Below are positions 51,901 through 60,167 of a stretch of DNA of 64,000 bases, piece by piece. A program made the translations under genes and the position numbers. The stretch comes from Streptosporangium nondiastaticum (GTDB taxonomy: Bacteria > Actinomycetota > Actinomycetes > Streptomycetales > Streptomycetaceae). The stretch covers positions 62,001 to 126,000 of the forward strand of contig NZ_PXWG01000002.1 in NCBI RefSeq assembly GCF_003011965.1, read 5' to 3'. Every line of letters begins with the position of its first letter. The first letter of the stretch is position 1. The notes beneath the pieces were generated by a model. The model was given only the letters and a program-made list of their open reading frames with translations. It had not been told where the DNA came from and ran no database searches.

Positions 51901-52591
51901 CCAGCAACCAGTCGGCGAGCCGCTCGTAGGCGGGGCGCAGCCCGGTCACGGTCCCGGCGCCCTCGGTCTCGACCGCGAGGCTGCGACTGTCCTGGTAGAG
52001 GGGGTTGTACGGGATCTCCAGGAAGGGGAACATGCTCTCGCCGCGGGCCCGGGCGAGGGGCGAGAACTTGCGGCGCACCCGTTCGCGTCCTTCGCGCAGC
52101 CGGTCCCGGACCGCCGGGTCGCTCTTGAGACCGAGGGCCAGCAGCCGTACGGGCAGGCCGGCGCGGCGGCGGCCGGAGAGGTCCTCGGCGAGTGCGGCGG
52201 CGCCGTCGATGGACCAGGCGGTGAGTGCGAAGCAGACCACGATCGCGTCGGCGAAGTCCACCAGCAGGCCCGGCTCCACCGCGTCGGGAGCGTCCGGGAC
52301 GGGTGCCTCGATCAGGATGTGGTCATAGCGGGCCGCGACGGCGTCGTCGCCGAGGGCGGCGAACGCGTGCGGAGTGGTGCGAGCGACGGTGGCGACCCGG
52401 CCGGGCCCGGGCTCGGGCACGGTGGCGCCGCCCGTGGCGCCGGGGCGGCCGTCCACGAGCAGCACGCTGCGGTTGCCCTCGGCAAGGATGTCCGCCGTGT
52501 TGCGCAACGTCGTGCTCAGTCCCAGGTTCTCCGAGGTCGCGAGGAAGACGGCGCACGAACCCGGGCGGTCCTGAGGGCGGGTGTCTGGCAT
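48908..52591 (-). CDS. fxsT: FxsT-like NTPase/TPR protein
   Basis: 1227 residues; the ATG at 52591 has GGAGAGG just upstream. N-terminal ParA/MinD-like region (CAVFLATSENLGLSTTLRN, SVLLVDGRP, ADAIVVCFALTAWS; about 10-190). Then a TIR-like stretch near 280-370, an NB-ARC type NTPase with Walker A GPGGWGKSE near 415 and Walker B SWLIVYDGVED, and TPRs over the last 400 residues (LSADSYAATLRRLGRFDDAL and similar). This is the architecture of the tetratricopeptide protein of FxSxx-COOH systems. Its role there is not known to me; a regulatory or sensor role is inferred. Confidence 0.8.
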   Translation of the reverse strand: MPDTRPQDRPGSCAVFLATSENLGLSTTLRNTADILAEGNRSVLLVDGRPGATGGATVPEPGPGRVATVARTTPHAFAALGDDAVAARYDHILIEAPVPDAPDAVEPGLLVDFADAIVVCFALTAWSIDGAAALAEDLSGRRRAGLPVRLLALGLKSDPAVRDRLREGRERVRRKFSPLARARGESMFPFLEIPYNPLYQDSRSLAVETEGAGTVTGLRPAYERLADWLLAHRTTRPTAATIVHFPRHAPWAAWLRERLAEQGVRTELRRGDIYTGESPEPGRALLFLAPGDADDTLRAQIGALNHTDVRIVLVDEPFPEAEAAHHERIDLRETSEDEALQALYAGLGLGPARPGEGSAAARFPRLPAATNVAPRNRGFVDRDDLLTALEEQLRTAGREGAGLVLHGPGGWGKSETARELCHRYGPGYDVVWWVRAWGRERIRRGLRPLSALLRAPEERRGAVPEDDGVARLLTRLSRPGTDSPSWLIVYDGVEDPADLEGLTPVPHERGHVLITSRSRPAERQQDGRPPYLAAFPLSPLTVTEAHVLLSERVAELTAEQAQQVGSVVGFVPLALQMAARCLAEKVAAHHRDDHMSRETSIRAAVADLCAAYRTAKTELLAETDGVSPVAVMVRVAREIAAGTPGAAAWRNESTERDALGWLLNAASLLTGRGMGLDLLRSRRILSELAGDDLAGPEQPPAGALRPRHPDEVQLPDEHMVSVALWSLAQVGLLDVDFDNRDQPLAQHHALRDVIRNGMSPTDRAHIESVLRGVLAEYRRQDEDLPPGWAREVYSLRLWEDTRPRVRRSLLRHLQALASRGEAADLARLLDIADRARACWRHEGDEHNPEYLRLLNLTAQAHRLSGAYGKSRELAQEALRGHRRLLGLMHPRTLLSADSYAATLRRLGRFDDALMQSRPTLEGLTLLLGPQHPATVQVQHNLALTEALTGRIVAALGRVLEHFRYRQAVGGQDDPDAWLSADLLAYLYRATGQDGESQDLLRQRLRRHGDTWDRERLRTEVGLAISERRLADGFPAAKDPRYGFEMAYERDQRALEKYVRRFGADRYDTLRCRFSLAADLHALGKAEDAEQQARAIGEALAALFGTAHPCTALSDVRHGVYLRATGDLEQAEAKGRSALDRLTRTLGLAHPWIAAAENSLAATLAAAGRTEEAAAVAGGALARLRDLGAARRPDGRRVRAHHAWLTGTERARPVPASGFDIDLELPGL

Positions 52592-52745
52592 GACCTCTCC
52601 GCTCGGCGAGGCAACAGCGGCTAAATATAGACATAACGGATGTACGGCGGTGTCAGTATAGGGGCCGCTGCCCGGTCTCCCGGGCAGGCGGGCCCGGCGG
52701 CCGCCGTGTCCGGTGGGCACCGAGGGGCGGGCATGGCGAGCCCCC

Positions 52746-52952
52746 TCACTGGCTCTCGCGGTGACCCGTGACGAACGGGTCACCGGCCGCGCAGGTGTCG
52801 TGGATCCGGCGCAGCAGGGAACCGAGCACGGAGTCGGGAAGGGCGGCGATGTGCTCGAGGTCCAGCCCCACGAGGTCCACCACGACGGACTCGGCGTCGG
52901 CCGTGTCCCCCGGGGCGCTCAGGCCGGGTGCGCCGTCCTCGGCAACTGTCAC
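52746..52952 (-). CDS. fxsA: FxSxx-like precursor peptide with altered C-terminus
   Basis: 68 residues from the GTG at 52952, which has an AGGAGG 9 nt upstream; the GTG at 52961 overlaps that site. The middle part VVVDLVGLDLEHIAALPDSV and SLLRRI match the conserved leader of FxSxx-COOH peptides. The usual last five residues FxSxx are replaced: the end is DPFVTGHRESQ, an FxTxx followed by four extra residues. Same strand as FxsT and divergent from the FxsB-like radical SAM gene, so it is the likely substrate. Confidence 0.75.
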   Translation of the reverse strand: MTVAEDGAPGLSAPGDTADAESVVVDLVGLDLEHIAALPDSVLGSLLRRIHDTCAAGDPFVTGHRESQ

Positions 52953-53092
52953 GGGGTTCACCCTCCTGTGCGACCGGGAAAACCGGGTATCCGCTTAAGG
53001 GTAGCGGCGGAGCATGCCCCCGCGGCAGCCGGAGACGCCACCGGAATGCCCCAACTATGCGCCTCGCACGCCCTCTTGGCTTATTCGTGATG

Positions 53093-53122
53093 TTGACGGT
53101 CGGCGCGGGACGACCGAATACT
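53093..53122 (+). promoter_or_regulatory. Possible promoter of fxsB
   Basis: TTGACG (53093-53098), an 18-nt spacer and AATACT (53117-53122), about 75 nt upstream of the fxsB start in the divergent gap. Only a moderate match to a vegetative promoter. Confidence 0.35.
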
Positions 53123-53197
53123 TGCCGCACGGAGTGTGCCCCGGTCCCGAGGTGCGAGACGCGACGGGCCGACGGTGCACGTCTTCGGGGGGAGCGG

Positions 53198-54760
53198 ATG
53201 AGCCGACCGCGACTGAGGCATGCCGGGCCGCCCTGGCCGAGGGCCACCGACGTGGTGGCGCGTCAGGCGGCGGGCTGGGAGCCGTATCCGCTCCATTCCT
53301 TCGTCCTCAAGGTGCACAGCCGCTGCGATCTCGCTTGTGACTACTGCTACATGTACCGCTCGCATGATCAGAGCTGGCGGACCCAGCCGCGCGCCATGCC
53401 CCCGGCCGTCGTCGACCGCACGGCCGAGCGCATCGCGGAGCACCTGTCCGCGCACGGCCTGCGCGAAGCGGGAGTCGTCCTCCACGGGGGCGAGCCACTG
53501 CTCATCGGTGACGCCGCGCTCGCCCGCACGGCGCGGGTGCTGCGTGCGGCCGCCGGCGACGGCGTACGGCTGCACCTGTCCCTGCAGACCAACGGCGTGC
53601 GGCTCACCAGAGAGCGGCTCGACCTGTGCGCCGAGTCGGGCATCAGGGTCGGGGTCAGCACCGACGGCGGGCGCGCCGCCCACGACCGGCACCGGCGCGG
53701 GGCCGACGGGCGCGGCAGCCACGCCCGGGTCGAGGCGGCCCTGGAGCTGTTCGCGAGCGCGCCCTACCGTCCGCTGTTCGCCGGACTGCTCTGCACGATC
53801 GACCTGCGCAACGACCCGGTGCACGCATACGAGGCACTCCTCAGCCATCGGCCCCCTGCCGTCGACTTCCTTCTGCCGCTGGGCAACTGGCACACCCCGC
53901 CACCGGGAATCGTCCCCGGAGGGCAGCGCACGCCGTACGCGGACTGGCTGTGGGCGGTCTTCAAACGCTGGTACGAAGCCCCGGTGCGGGAGACCGGAGT
54001 CCGTCTTCTCGACGACGTCATGACCCTTCTGCTCGGCGGCGACGCACACACGGAGTCGCTCGGCCTCGCCCCGGTGCGTTACGCCGTAGTGGAGAGCGAC
54101 GGCTCCCTCGCCCAGGACGACGCCCTGCGCACCGCGTACGACGGGGCCGCGCGCACCGGCCTCGACGTGTGGCGGGACTCCTTCGACACGCTGTTGCGCC
54201 ACCCGGGCATCGCGGCCCGCCAGTGGGGCGCCGACGGCCTGTGCGCGGCTTGCCGCGCCTGCCCGCTGCACCGGGTGTGCGGGGGCGGCCACTACGCCAC
54301 CCGGTACCGCCGTGCCACCGGCTTCGCCAACCCGAGCGTGTACTGCGCGGACCTGGCATCACTGATCAGGCGCGTGCGGGGCCGGCTGGCGCAGGACGTC
54401 GCGGAGCTGACGACGGCAGCGGAAGGCGCGGCAGGCGGGACTGGCGGCACTGATTGTCCGGTGCCCTCTGACGTCGACGGGTCGGGGGCCGTTGACGGGC
54501 CGGGTGCCATGGGCGGGTCAGGTGTCACGGACGGGTCGAGTGCCACGGACGGGCCGAGTATCACTGACAGGCCGGGCGTACGACCGCCGGGCGCTCCCGC
54601 GGGTCCGTCCCCCGGCAGCATGCCTCGCATGCGGGCCGAGGGGCGGACGTACGGACGAACGCACGGCCGGACGGACGGCCCGATGGACGGCCGGACGGAC
54701 GGCCAAGCCTTCGCGCAGACGCTCGCACCGGCTCCCCCAGCCGCGGATTCGTCCTCGTAG
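53198..54760 (+). CDS. fxsB: FxsB-like radical SAM/SPASM cyclophane-forming enzyme
   Basis: 520 residues; the ATG at 53198 follows GGGGGGAG. Radical SAM cluster CDLACDYC (Cys43, Cys47, Cys50), GGEP motif in HGGEPLL, and a SPASM region (CAACRACPLHRVCGGGHY, then YCADL) binding auxiliary clusters. The FxsB family joins an aromatic ring to a side-chain carbon to form a three-residue cyclophane in peptides. After the SPASM domain (about residue 395) comes a 120-residue low-complexity tail with (V/T)DG-type hexapeptide repeats and GRT repeats. It is followed after 8 nt by the HExxH gene. Confidence 0.87.
   Translation: MSRPRLRHAGPPWPRATDVVARQAAGWEPYPLHSFVLKVHSRCDLACDYCYMYRSHDQSWRTQPRAMPPAVVDRTAERIAEHLSAHGLREAGVVLHGGEPLLIGDAALARTARVLRAAAGDGVRLHLSLQTNGVRLTRERLDLCAESGIRVGVSTDGGRAAHDRHRRGADGRGSHARVEAALELFASAPYRPLFAGLLCTIDLRNDPVHAYEALLSHRPPAVDFLLPLGNWHTPPPGIVPGGQRTPYADWLWAVFKRWYEAPVRETGVRLLDDVMTLLLGGDAHTESLGLAPVRYAVVESDGSLAQDDALRTAYDGAARTGLDVWRDSFDTLLRHPGIAARQWGADGLCAACRACPLHRVCGGGHYATRYRRATGFANPSVYCADLASLIRRVRGRLAQDVAELTTAAEGAAGGTGGTDCPVPSDVDGSGAVDGPGAMGGSGVTDGSSATDGPSITDRPGVRPPGAPAGPSPGSMPRMRAEGRTYGRTHGRTDGPMDGRTDGQAFAQTLAPAPPAADSSS
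54473..54580 (+). repeat. Six 18-bp repeats in the fxsB tail
   Basis: Six consecutive in-frame 18-bp units encode VDGSGA-like hexapeptides (from VDGSGA to TDRPGV). A second block of short GGACGNACG units follows at about 54640-54705. Both lie after the catalytic domains, so they probably form a flexible linker. Confidence 0.8.
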
Positions 54761-54768
54761 GAGGTGGC

Positions 54769-56121
54769 ATGACGCCGCTGCCGCACCGCTTTCCGGGCGC
54801 GCTGTTCGACGCGGTGGCCTCAGGCGGCGGCGGGGCCGAGGCCCTGGGCCTGCTCGCCCGGGCCGAGCACACCAGACGCCTCGCCGCCGTGTACGCAGTG
54901 ACCGACGCCGCGCGCGGGGCCGGAGGAGCCGTGGCGCGGGAGGCGGAGCGGGCCTGGGAACTGCTTGTCGAGGCCCGCCGCGCGGCACCCGGGGCCACGG
55001 ACGCCGTTCTCACCCACCCGTCGGCGGGCCCGGCGCTCCTCGGCCTGCTCACCCGTCTGGCACGGCCGTCCGAGGACGCTCCGCCGGTGCACTGGTTCAC
55101 CGCGCTCGCCGCCGCAGCCGCGGTCCGGGCCGCGCTGCCCGCTCGCGTGCGGTGGCCGGTGGCGGGCCCGCGGGTGGCGCTGCCGTCGCTCGGCCGGGCC
55201 CATTTCCCCGCTGTTCGCCCCGGCGACCACGCCGAACTGCGCGTGGACGCCGGTGGCCGGGCGACGATCAGCGTACGGGGAGCGCACGCCGCCGCCGACG
55301 CGGTGGCGGTGCCGCGCAGTCCGTACGCGACGGGCGACCGCTGGCAGGGCGCACACCTGCTGACCACGCTGGAGACGGGCGCCGCGCTGCTGCTCGACTT
55401 CCTGGACCCGCCGTCGTTCCCGCGGGCCGCGAGCCGCCCGGACGACCTGGGCCCCGGCGAGACGCGCCGCTGGGCGCTGGAAGCACGGCGTGCCTGCCGG
55501 ATGCTGCGTACCGGCCATCCGGAGGTGTACGAGGAGCTGGCCGCCGGCCCTTGGCTGCTGGTTCCCCTGTCAGGCACGGGCCGGGGCGTCGTCAGCGGCA
55601 GCAGCGCGGAGACCTTCGGATGCATTGCGCTGTCACCGCCTCCGGCGACGGCCGTGTTCGCGGTGACGCTGGCGCACGAGATACAGCACAACAAGTTCGC
55701 TGCCATGCTGCATCTCTTCGACTTGTTCGAGGCGGGAGACGAAGCGCTGTACTACGCGCCCTGGCGCCCCGACCCGCGCCCTTTGCTCGGCCTCTTCCAC
55801 GGGGCGTACGCACATCTGGGCGTCGCGCAATTCTGGGGCCGGCGCGCCGGAACGGAACCGGACCCCGCCCTGCGGGCCGCCGCACAGACCCACTTCGCCC
55901 GCTGGCGGTCGGCCGCCCGCGACGCGACCCTCGACGTCCTGGGCTCGGGCCGGCTCACCCCCCTCGGCGAACGCTTCGCCGGGCGCATGCTGGAGACGCT
56001 CGACGCACTGTGCCGCACACCCGTGCCGGCGTCAGCACTGCACCACGCCGAATCCGCGGCCCGGGCCCACCGGACTGCTTGGCGGAACGCCGCGGGCAAA
56101 CCCCGGACACTCCCGGTGTAA
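54769..56121 (+). CDS. HExxH-motif peptide modification protein
   Basis: 450 residues; the ATG at 54769 has GGAGG upstream. The motif HEIQH (303-307) lies in LAHEIQHNKF, with the pattern of the HExxH proteins that accompany FxsB enzymes. Recently characterised members are iron/2-oxoglutarate peptide beta-hydroxylases rather than proteases. It would hydroxylate the cyclophane peptide. In some genomes the FxsB and HExxH parts are one polypeptide; here they are separate genes 8 nt apart, joined through the FxsB tail. Confidence 0.82.
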   Translation: MTPLPHRFPGALFDAVASGGGGAEALGLLARAEHTRRLAAVYAVTDAARGAGGAVAREAERAWELLVEARRAAPGATDAVLTHPSAGPALLGLLTRLARPSEDAPPVHWFTALAAAAAVRAALPARVRWPVAGPRVALPSLGRAHFPAVRPGDHAELRVDAGGRATISVRGAHAAADAVAVPRSPYATGDRWQGAHLLTTLETGAALLLDFLDPPSFPRAASRPDDLGPGETRRWALEARRACRMLRTGHPEVYEELAAGPWLLVPLSGTGRGVVSGSSAETFGCIALSPPPATAVFAVTLAHEIQHNKFAAMLHLFDLFEAGDEALYYAPWRPDPRPLLGLFHGAYAHLGVAQFWGRRAGTEPDPALRAAAQTHFARWRSAARDATLDVLGSGRLTPLGERFAGRMLETLDALCRTPVPASALHHAESAARAHRTAWRNAAGKPRTLPV

Positions 56122-56306
56122 CCACGGCGTCCTACACACCTCCCCGGCCTTGCCCGGCCCGATGGCCGTCGCCACTCCTCCGGGACACCAGATGCGCAAA
56201 GCCGCCGGCACAGCCGGGCTGCCCGTGTGCATGCACCGCCGCCCGCTGCCTCGCCCGCGACAAGGGCACGGTCGCATTTCAGAAGACCGGAGCATGCACA
56301 TGCGCC

Positions 56307-57941
56307 TCAGGAGATCAGCTCGATGTCGTGGAAGCGCATAACGCCGAACCAGGCGCTGGTCTCGTCCCGCATGACGCGCTCCGTCTCGATCGCAACCTCA
56401 CGGATCTGCTCCAGCGTGCGGGCCCGCTGCAGCTTCCCTTCGAGGCCTTCCAGCAGCTGGGCCATGCGCAGGTAGCGCTGGCAGTGCTGCCGGAACTGAG
56501 CCTGCGTCCGGATGCCGTGCACGGCGGCGCCGAGGGTCGGCATGCCGATCGACAGCACGATGAGGAGCAGTCCCCACGAGGAGTCGTGGTCCACGTGCTG
56601 ACCGGCGCCCAGCATGTGCAGGAAGGCGGCGATCAGGGTGACGCCGAAGATGGTGTTGGTCGCCAGGTACAGCCTGGTCTCCCAGGCACCGTGCCGCCGG
56701 GCCGCCTGCTGGTGGTAGCGGATCTGGGCACGGATCCAGTGCCGGCTGAGGTGCTCCCTGAGTGCCGGGACGTCCGCCGGCGTCAGATGAACGGGCGGGC
56801 GGCGCGCGATGATTTCCAACACGGCCCGTCTCACCCATGCTTCGGACGGATCGAAGAGCTGGCTTCCACCGCCGGTCCGCACCCGGCGGCTCCTCGTTCC
56901 GCACAGGGCGAAGAAGTACTCGGACCTCAGGCGTTCGGCCAGGAACCGGTAGGAGATCCAGCGATCGAGCACCCGACGCCGGTGGGTCACGATCGGAACC
57001 ACCAGAAGCAGGGCGAGCAGCACGACCTCCACCATGGTGATCCAGTCGCGCCGGGGCAGGAAGGTGACCTGGGTGGCTACGACGACGGCGGCCGCCGCTG
57101 CCATGATGAAGATCGCCGCGCTCGCCGCGCGGAAACGACGGTGCATCCGCGATGCCAGAGCGTCCGCCCGGACGAAGTAGGGAACGATCCAGTCGGCGAC
57201 GGCCTCGTGGGCCTGCTCGACGGCCGCCGATCCACCGGACCCGGGCTTCAGCCGGTCCCGCTCGACGCGTACCAGCAGGGGGAAATCGCGTACTCCGCCC
57301 GCGTTGTACTGGCGGAACTCGTATGCCGCTTCACGCGTTCCGCGGGCACGGGCCTCCTCCAGCCGGTACTCCACCCGTGGCTCCCCCGTCGTGCGGATCC
57401 ACGCCAGGGGCACGCCACGCTCCTGTGCATAGCGCACGATGGCCGCGGTGCCGCCCCGCCCTTGGGCCGGCCGGCCGTCCCAGAGGGCAACCATCACGTC
57501 GGACCGGTCCACGATGTCGTGCCCGGCCCTCTCGTACGCTTCCTCTCGCGTCGCGACGGCAGGCACACGCCGGGTGACCGCGGATCGGGCGAGGAGCGCG
57601 TGGAATTCGGCCCGTGACTCCGCGCTGCCGAAGTCGCCGAGGTAGTCGTCGGGAGGTACGGGCAGCACCGCTTCCAGGGTGGCTCCGGGCCACTCCAGCA
57701 GCTTGGCGGCGACCAGACGGTCGGCGCCTTCCGCCAGCGCCGAGAGGACGCGCACCGTCGGCAGCGGTCCCGCCATGCCGGACAGCCGTGCGCTGAGCTC
57801 GCGGACCGCCTCCTGGACCGCGGACATGAGCTCGTCCGGCCGGTCCAGGGCGCGGTGCCCGGTCACACCGACCCGGAGCGTGAACGGCAGGCGGCCTTCG
57901 CCGTCCAGGGCCGAAGCGGCACCCGACGGCTCCCCGCTCAT
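56307..57941 (-). CDS. SLOG-domain protein with two-TM (SLATT-like) domain
   Basis: 544 residues; the ATG at 57941 overlaps the upstream stop (ATGA). N-terminal Rossmann-like SLOG domain: LRVGVTGHR (22-30), LSALAEGADRLVA, and DVMVALWDGRPAQGRGGTA. The C-terminal part has two TM pairs (about 305-350 and 445-495) with cytoplasmic helices, the pattern of SLATT/DUF4231 effectors predicted for nucleotide-dependent conflict systems. I infer a nucleotide-sensing membrane effector. It pairs with the adjacent gene of the same architecture. Confidence 0.75.
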   Translation of the reverse strand: MSGEPSGAASALDGEGRLPFTLRVGVTGHRALDRPDELMSAVQEAVRELSARLSGMAGPLPTVRVLSALAEGADRLVAAKLLEWPGATLEAVLPVPPDDYLGDFGSAESRAEFHALLARSAVTRRVPAVATREEAYERAGHDIVDRSDVMVALWDGRPAQGRGGTAAIVRYAQERGVPLAWIRTTGEPRVEYRLEEARARGTREAAYEFRQYNAGGVRDFPLLVRVERDRLKPGSGGSAAVEQAHEAVADWIVPYFVRADALASRMHRRFRAASAAIFIMAAAAAVVVATQVTFLPRRDWITMVEVVLLALLLVVPIVTHRRRVLDRWISYRFLAERLRSEYFFALCGTRSRRVRTGGGSQLFDPSEAWVRRAVLEIIARRPPVHLTPADVPALREHLSRHWIRAQIRYHQQAARRHGAWETRLYLATNTIFGVTLIAAFLHMLGAGQHVDHDSSWGLLLIVLSIGMPTLGAAVHGIRTQAQFRQHCQRYLRMAQLLEGLEGKLQRARTLEQIREVAIETERVMRDETSAWFGVMRFHDIELIS

Positions 57942-59938
57942 GGCGCGCCTTCCGAACCATCGTGCGGCGCGGGCCTTTTCTTCGGCTCCAGATCCTGTCG
58001 GTCCTTCAGTTCCTGGAGGACCTCGCTCATCTGGTGCACCCACCTGGCACGCTCGCGCCTCAGGACCGCCTCCGTCTTCATGACCAGGGCGACGACGGAG
58101 CTTGCCTCCTGCTCTTCGGCGGCACGCGCTTCCCAGCTCTGCCTCAGCACCTCCAGATCACCGGCGGTCCGGTTGTACGCCATGATGTTGGCGTCGGCCT
58201 GCACGTAGCCGAGGGCGGCCAGCGCAGCGGTCGACACACCCGTGGTCAACCCGATCCAGGGATCGACCTGGACGGCCGCCAGCAGCGTGCCCGCCGCACC
58301 TGCACAGATCGCCAGAGCTTCCAGTGCGGACCGCAGCCGGTGCAGGTGCCGGACGCGGGAGTGGTAGTAGGCGATCTGGTCTCCCAGCCGGATCCCGACG
58401 TACTGCGCTGCCGTCAGCGGGCTCAGCCCGTCATCGGCGCAACCGCTGCCGGCCATCGGAGGTGGCAGCGGCCCGTCGTACGGAGTGAGGGGAGCGGTTG
58501 CGGCGTTGGTCCTGACCAGCCGCCCCTCGATGTCACCGAGCCATTTGAGCATCCGCCGGCGGCGCTCTGCGGCCATCCGCCCGCTGCCCTCCGCGGGAGC
58601 GGCGGCGCCCTCAAGGGCCCGGTGCCGGTAGATCTCGGACTTGACGTCCTCCGCCGCGGCGCGCAGCGCGATCCACCGCGGACCGCGGGCGTGGCGGCTG
58701 GACCATGCGATGAGGACCGAGACGGCGACCGGTACCGCGACGACCACCCAGTGCAGCTTCCTCCCGCCGATCTCGGCGTCGATCAGCGCGAGAAGCGTGG
58801 CGAAGACCCCGAGCCCGAGGATCACCGCCTGCAAACGCTGGAAGGCCCGGCGCAGCCGAGTGGCGAGCCGGTCATAGGTGGCGAACGTCTGCCAGGCGGC
58901 CTTCAGTACCGGCTCGTCCTGCAACTCCCAGGTGAGGCGGCGCGAGAGTGCACCGGCGTCACGCTCCGAGAGCACCCGGAGGTCACCGTGGCGAACGATC
59001 TCGTGCACCTCCTCCGACTCCGACTGCGACTGCGCCGCTGCCTCTGGCCCGCCTCTCGTCCCTTCTTCCGCCTTCCGGTCCGCTGTCGGCAGCGAAGAGC
59101 CGCCGTCCCTGCGCGACCGGTGCGGCAGCCGGGCCCGGCCCGGCCGGTGCAACCGCTGCCGGCGCTCACCAAGTTGCCTGGCCAGTCCGCCGGACCAGGC
59201 CAGGACGAAGACCGGAATCCCGCAGCGCACCGCCGACAGCACCTCCGCCCTGGCGGCCGCGGCACCCCCCGCCAGCACCGTCACTACCGGCGCCCCCTCG
59301 GCCAGGGTGGCGGCCACGGCCGGCTTCCAGGCGGCAGCTGTGTCCCCCTCGGCCACGTCGACCTCGATGACCCGCGTGTGCTCCTGCTCCTCGTCGCCCG
59401 GCGTTCCCCGTCCGACCGCTCGGTGCCTTGAGACCACGCTGAGTACGGTCGGCGGACTGCCGGTGCCCCCGGCATCGTCGGCAGCCGACGCAGCAGCGGC
59501 CACCGACCCGCCCCCGTCGTCGATCAGGATCGCACCACTCAGCTCCCGCGCGGCCGCGACCGCCGCACCCAGCACCGTGGCGGCCTGCCGCGGCACCCTC
59601 TGACCTGCTGAACCTGCCGGACCTGCCCCGTCCCGCAACCCTGCTTGATCCCCCGGGCCCGGCCCTGGTTGATCCCCCGGCGGTTGATCCCCCGGACCCG
59701 GCCCGATTTCATCGGCTCCGCCGCTGACCACGAGCACCGGTCGCCGCTCGGCCGGCGGGCACAGTCCCAGGCGCGACAGCGCCGCGTCCAGGGCCCCCGC
59801 CCGGCCCGCTGCGCCGCGTCCTCCCCCGGCCCCCGGCCGGAATACCGTCCGCTCTGAAAAAGGCACGGTCCGTGTCCAGCCTTCGGCCGTTTCGGCCGGC
59901 TGTCCCCGAGCCCTCTCGTCACCGGAGCCGAAGGTCAT
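57938..59938 (-). CDS. LSDAT/SLOG-like protein with two-TM (SLATT-like) domain
   Basis: 666 residues. The N-terminal third resembles the TRPM-type SLOG (LSDAT) fold (TVFRPGAGGG, RPVLVVSGGADE, ELSGAILIDDGG) but is interrupted by low-complexity Gly/Pro/Asp repeats (GDQPPGDQPGPGPGDQ). The C-terminal half has two TM pairs, near 380-420 and 560-600 (LQAVILGLGVFATLLALI, WVVVAVPVAVSVLIAW, and a second pair), as in DUF4231/SLATT proteins. Start ATG at 59938. It overlaps the next gene by 4 nt, and both seem to form one ancestral duplicated unit. Possible defence effector. Confidence 0.7.
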   Translation of the reverse strand: MTFGSGDERARGQPAETAEGWTRTVPFSERTVFRPGAGGGRGAAGRAGALDAALSRLGLCPPAERRPVLVVSGGADEIGPGPGDQPPGDQPGPGPGDQAGLRDGAGPAGSAGQRVPRQAATVLGAAVAAARELSGAILIDDGGGSVAAAASAADDAGGTGSPPTVLSVVSRHRAVGRGTPGDEEQEHTRVIEVDVAEGDTAAAWKPAVAATLAEGAPVVTVLAGGAAAARAEVLSAVRCGIPVFVLAWSGGLARQLGERRQRLHRPGRARLPHRSRRDGGSSLPTADRKAEEGTRGGPEAAAQSQSESEEVHEIVRHGDLRVLSERDAGALSRRLTWELQDEPVLKAAWQTFATYDRLATRLRRAFQRLQAVILGLGVFATLLALIDAEIGGRKLHWVVVAVPVAVSVLIAWSSRHARGPRWIALRAAAEDVKSEIYRHRALEGAAAPAEGSGRMAAERRRRMLKWLGDIEGRLVRTNAATAPLTPYDGPLPPPMAGSGCADDGLSPLTAAQYVGIRLGDQIAYYHSRVRHLHRLRSALEALAICAGAAGTLLAAVQVDPWIGLTTGVSTAALAALGYVQADANIMAYNRTAGDLEVLRQSWEARAAEEQEASSVVALVMKTEAVLRRERARWVHQMSEVLQELKDRQDLEPKKRPAPHDGSEGAP
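59645..59695 (-). repeat. Three TTGATCCCCCGG repeats inside the SLOG gene
   Basis: Copies at 59645-59656, 59669-59680 and 59684-59695 encode the GDQP-type repeats. They probably vary in number between strains. Confidence 0.7.
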
Positions 59939-60167
59939 TGGGCCACCTCGGAGAGCTCACCGATCCCGATGCGTACGCCCCTTCCCAGGATCTCCCGCCG
60001 CCCCGCCTCCCGCATCAGCAGCTTCCGCCGTACCCGCTGTCCCCAGGTAGCTCCCGGCGTGCTGCTCGGTCTCGCCCGTGCCTGTCCGTTGGGGTGGCGC
60101 TAACCTGAAATCAGCAGCGTGGGCCGCGAACGACAGGAGCGTGGGCGCACACGTGTAGGGGATTCCC

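Noticed and set aside
48908..52783. Longer start of the FxsT-like gene at 52783
   Set aside because: The extra 64 residues overlap the intergenic promoter region and the precursor gene end; the ATG at 52591 has a good ribosome-binding site and starts the recognised domain.
54473..54705. CRISPR or origin-type iterons
   Set aside because: The 18-bp units are adjacent without spacers and lie inside the fxsB frame, so they are coding low-complexity sequence.
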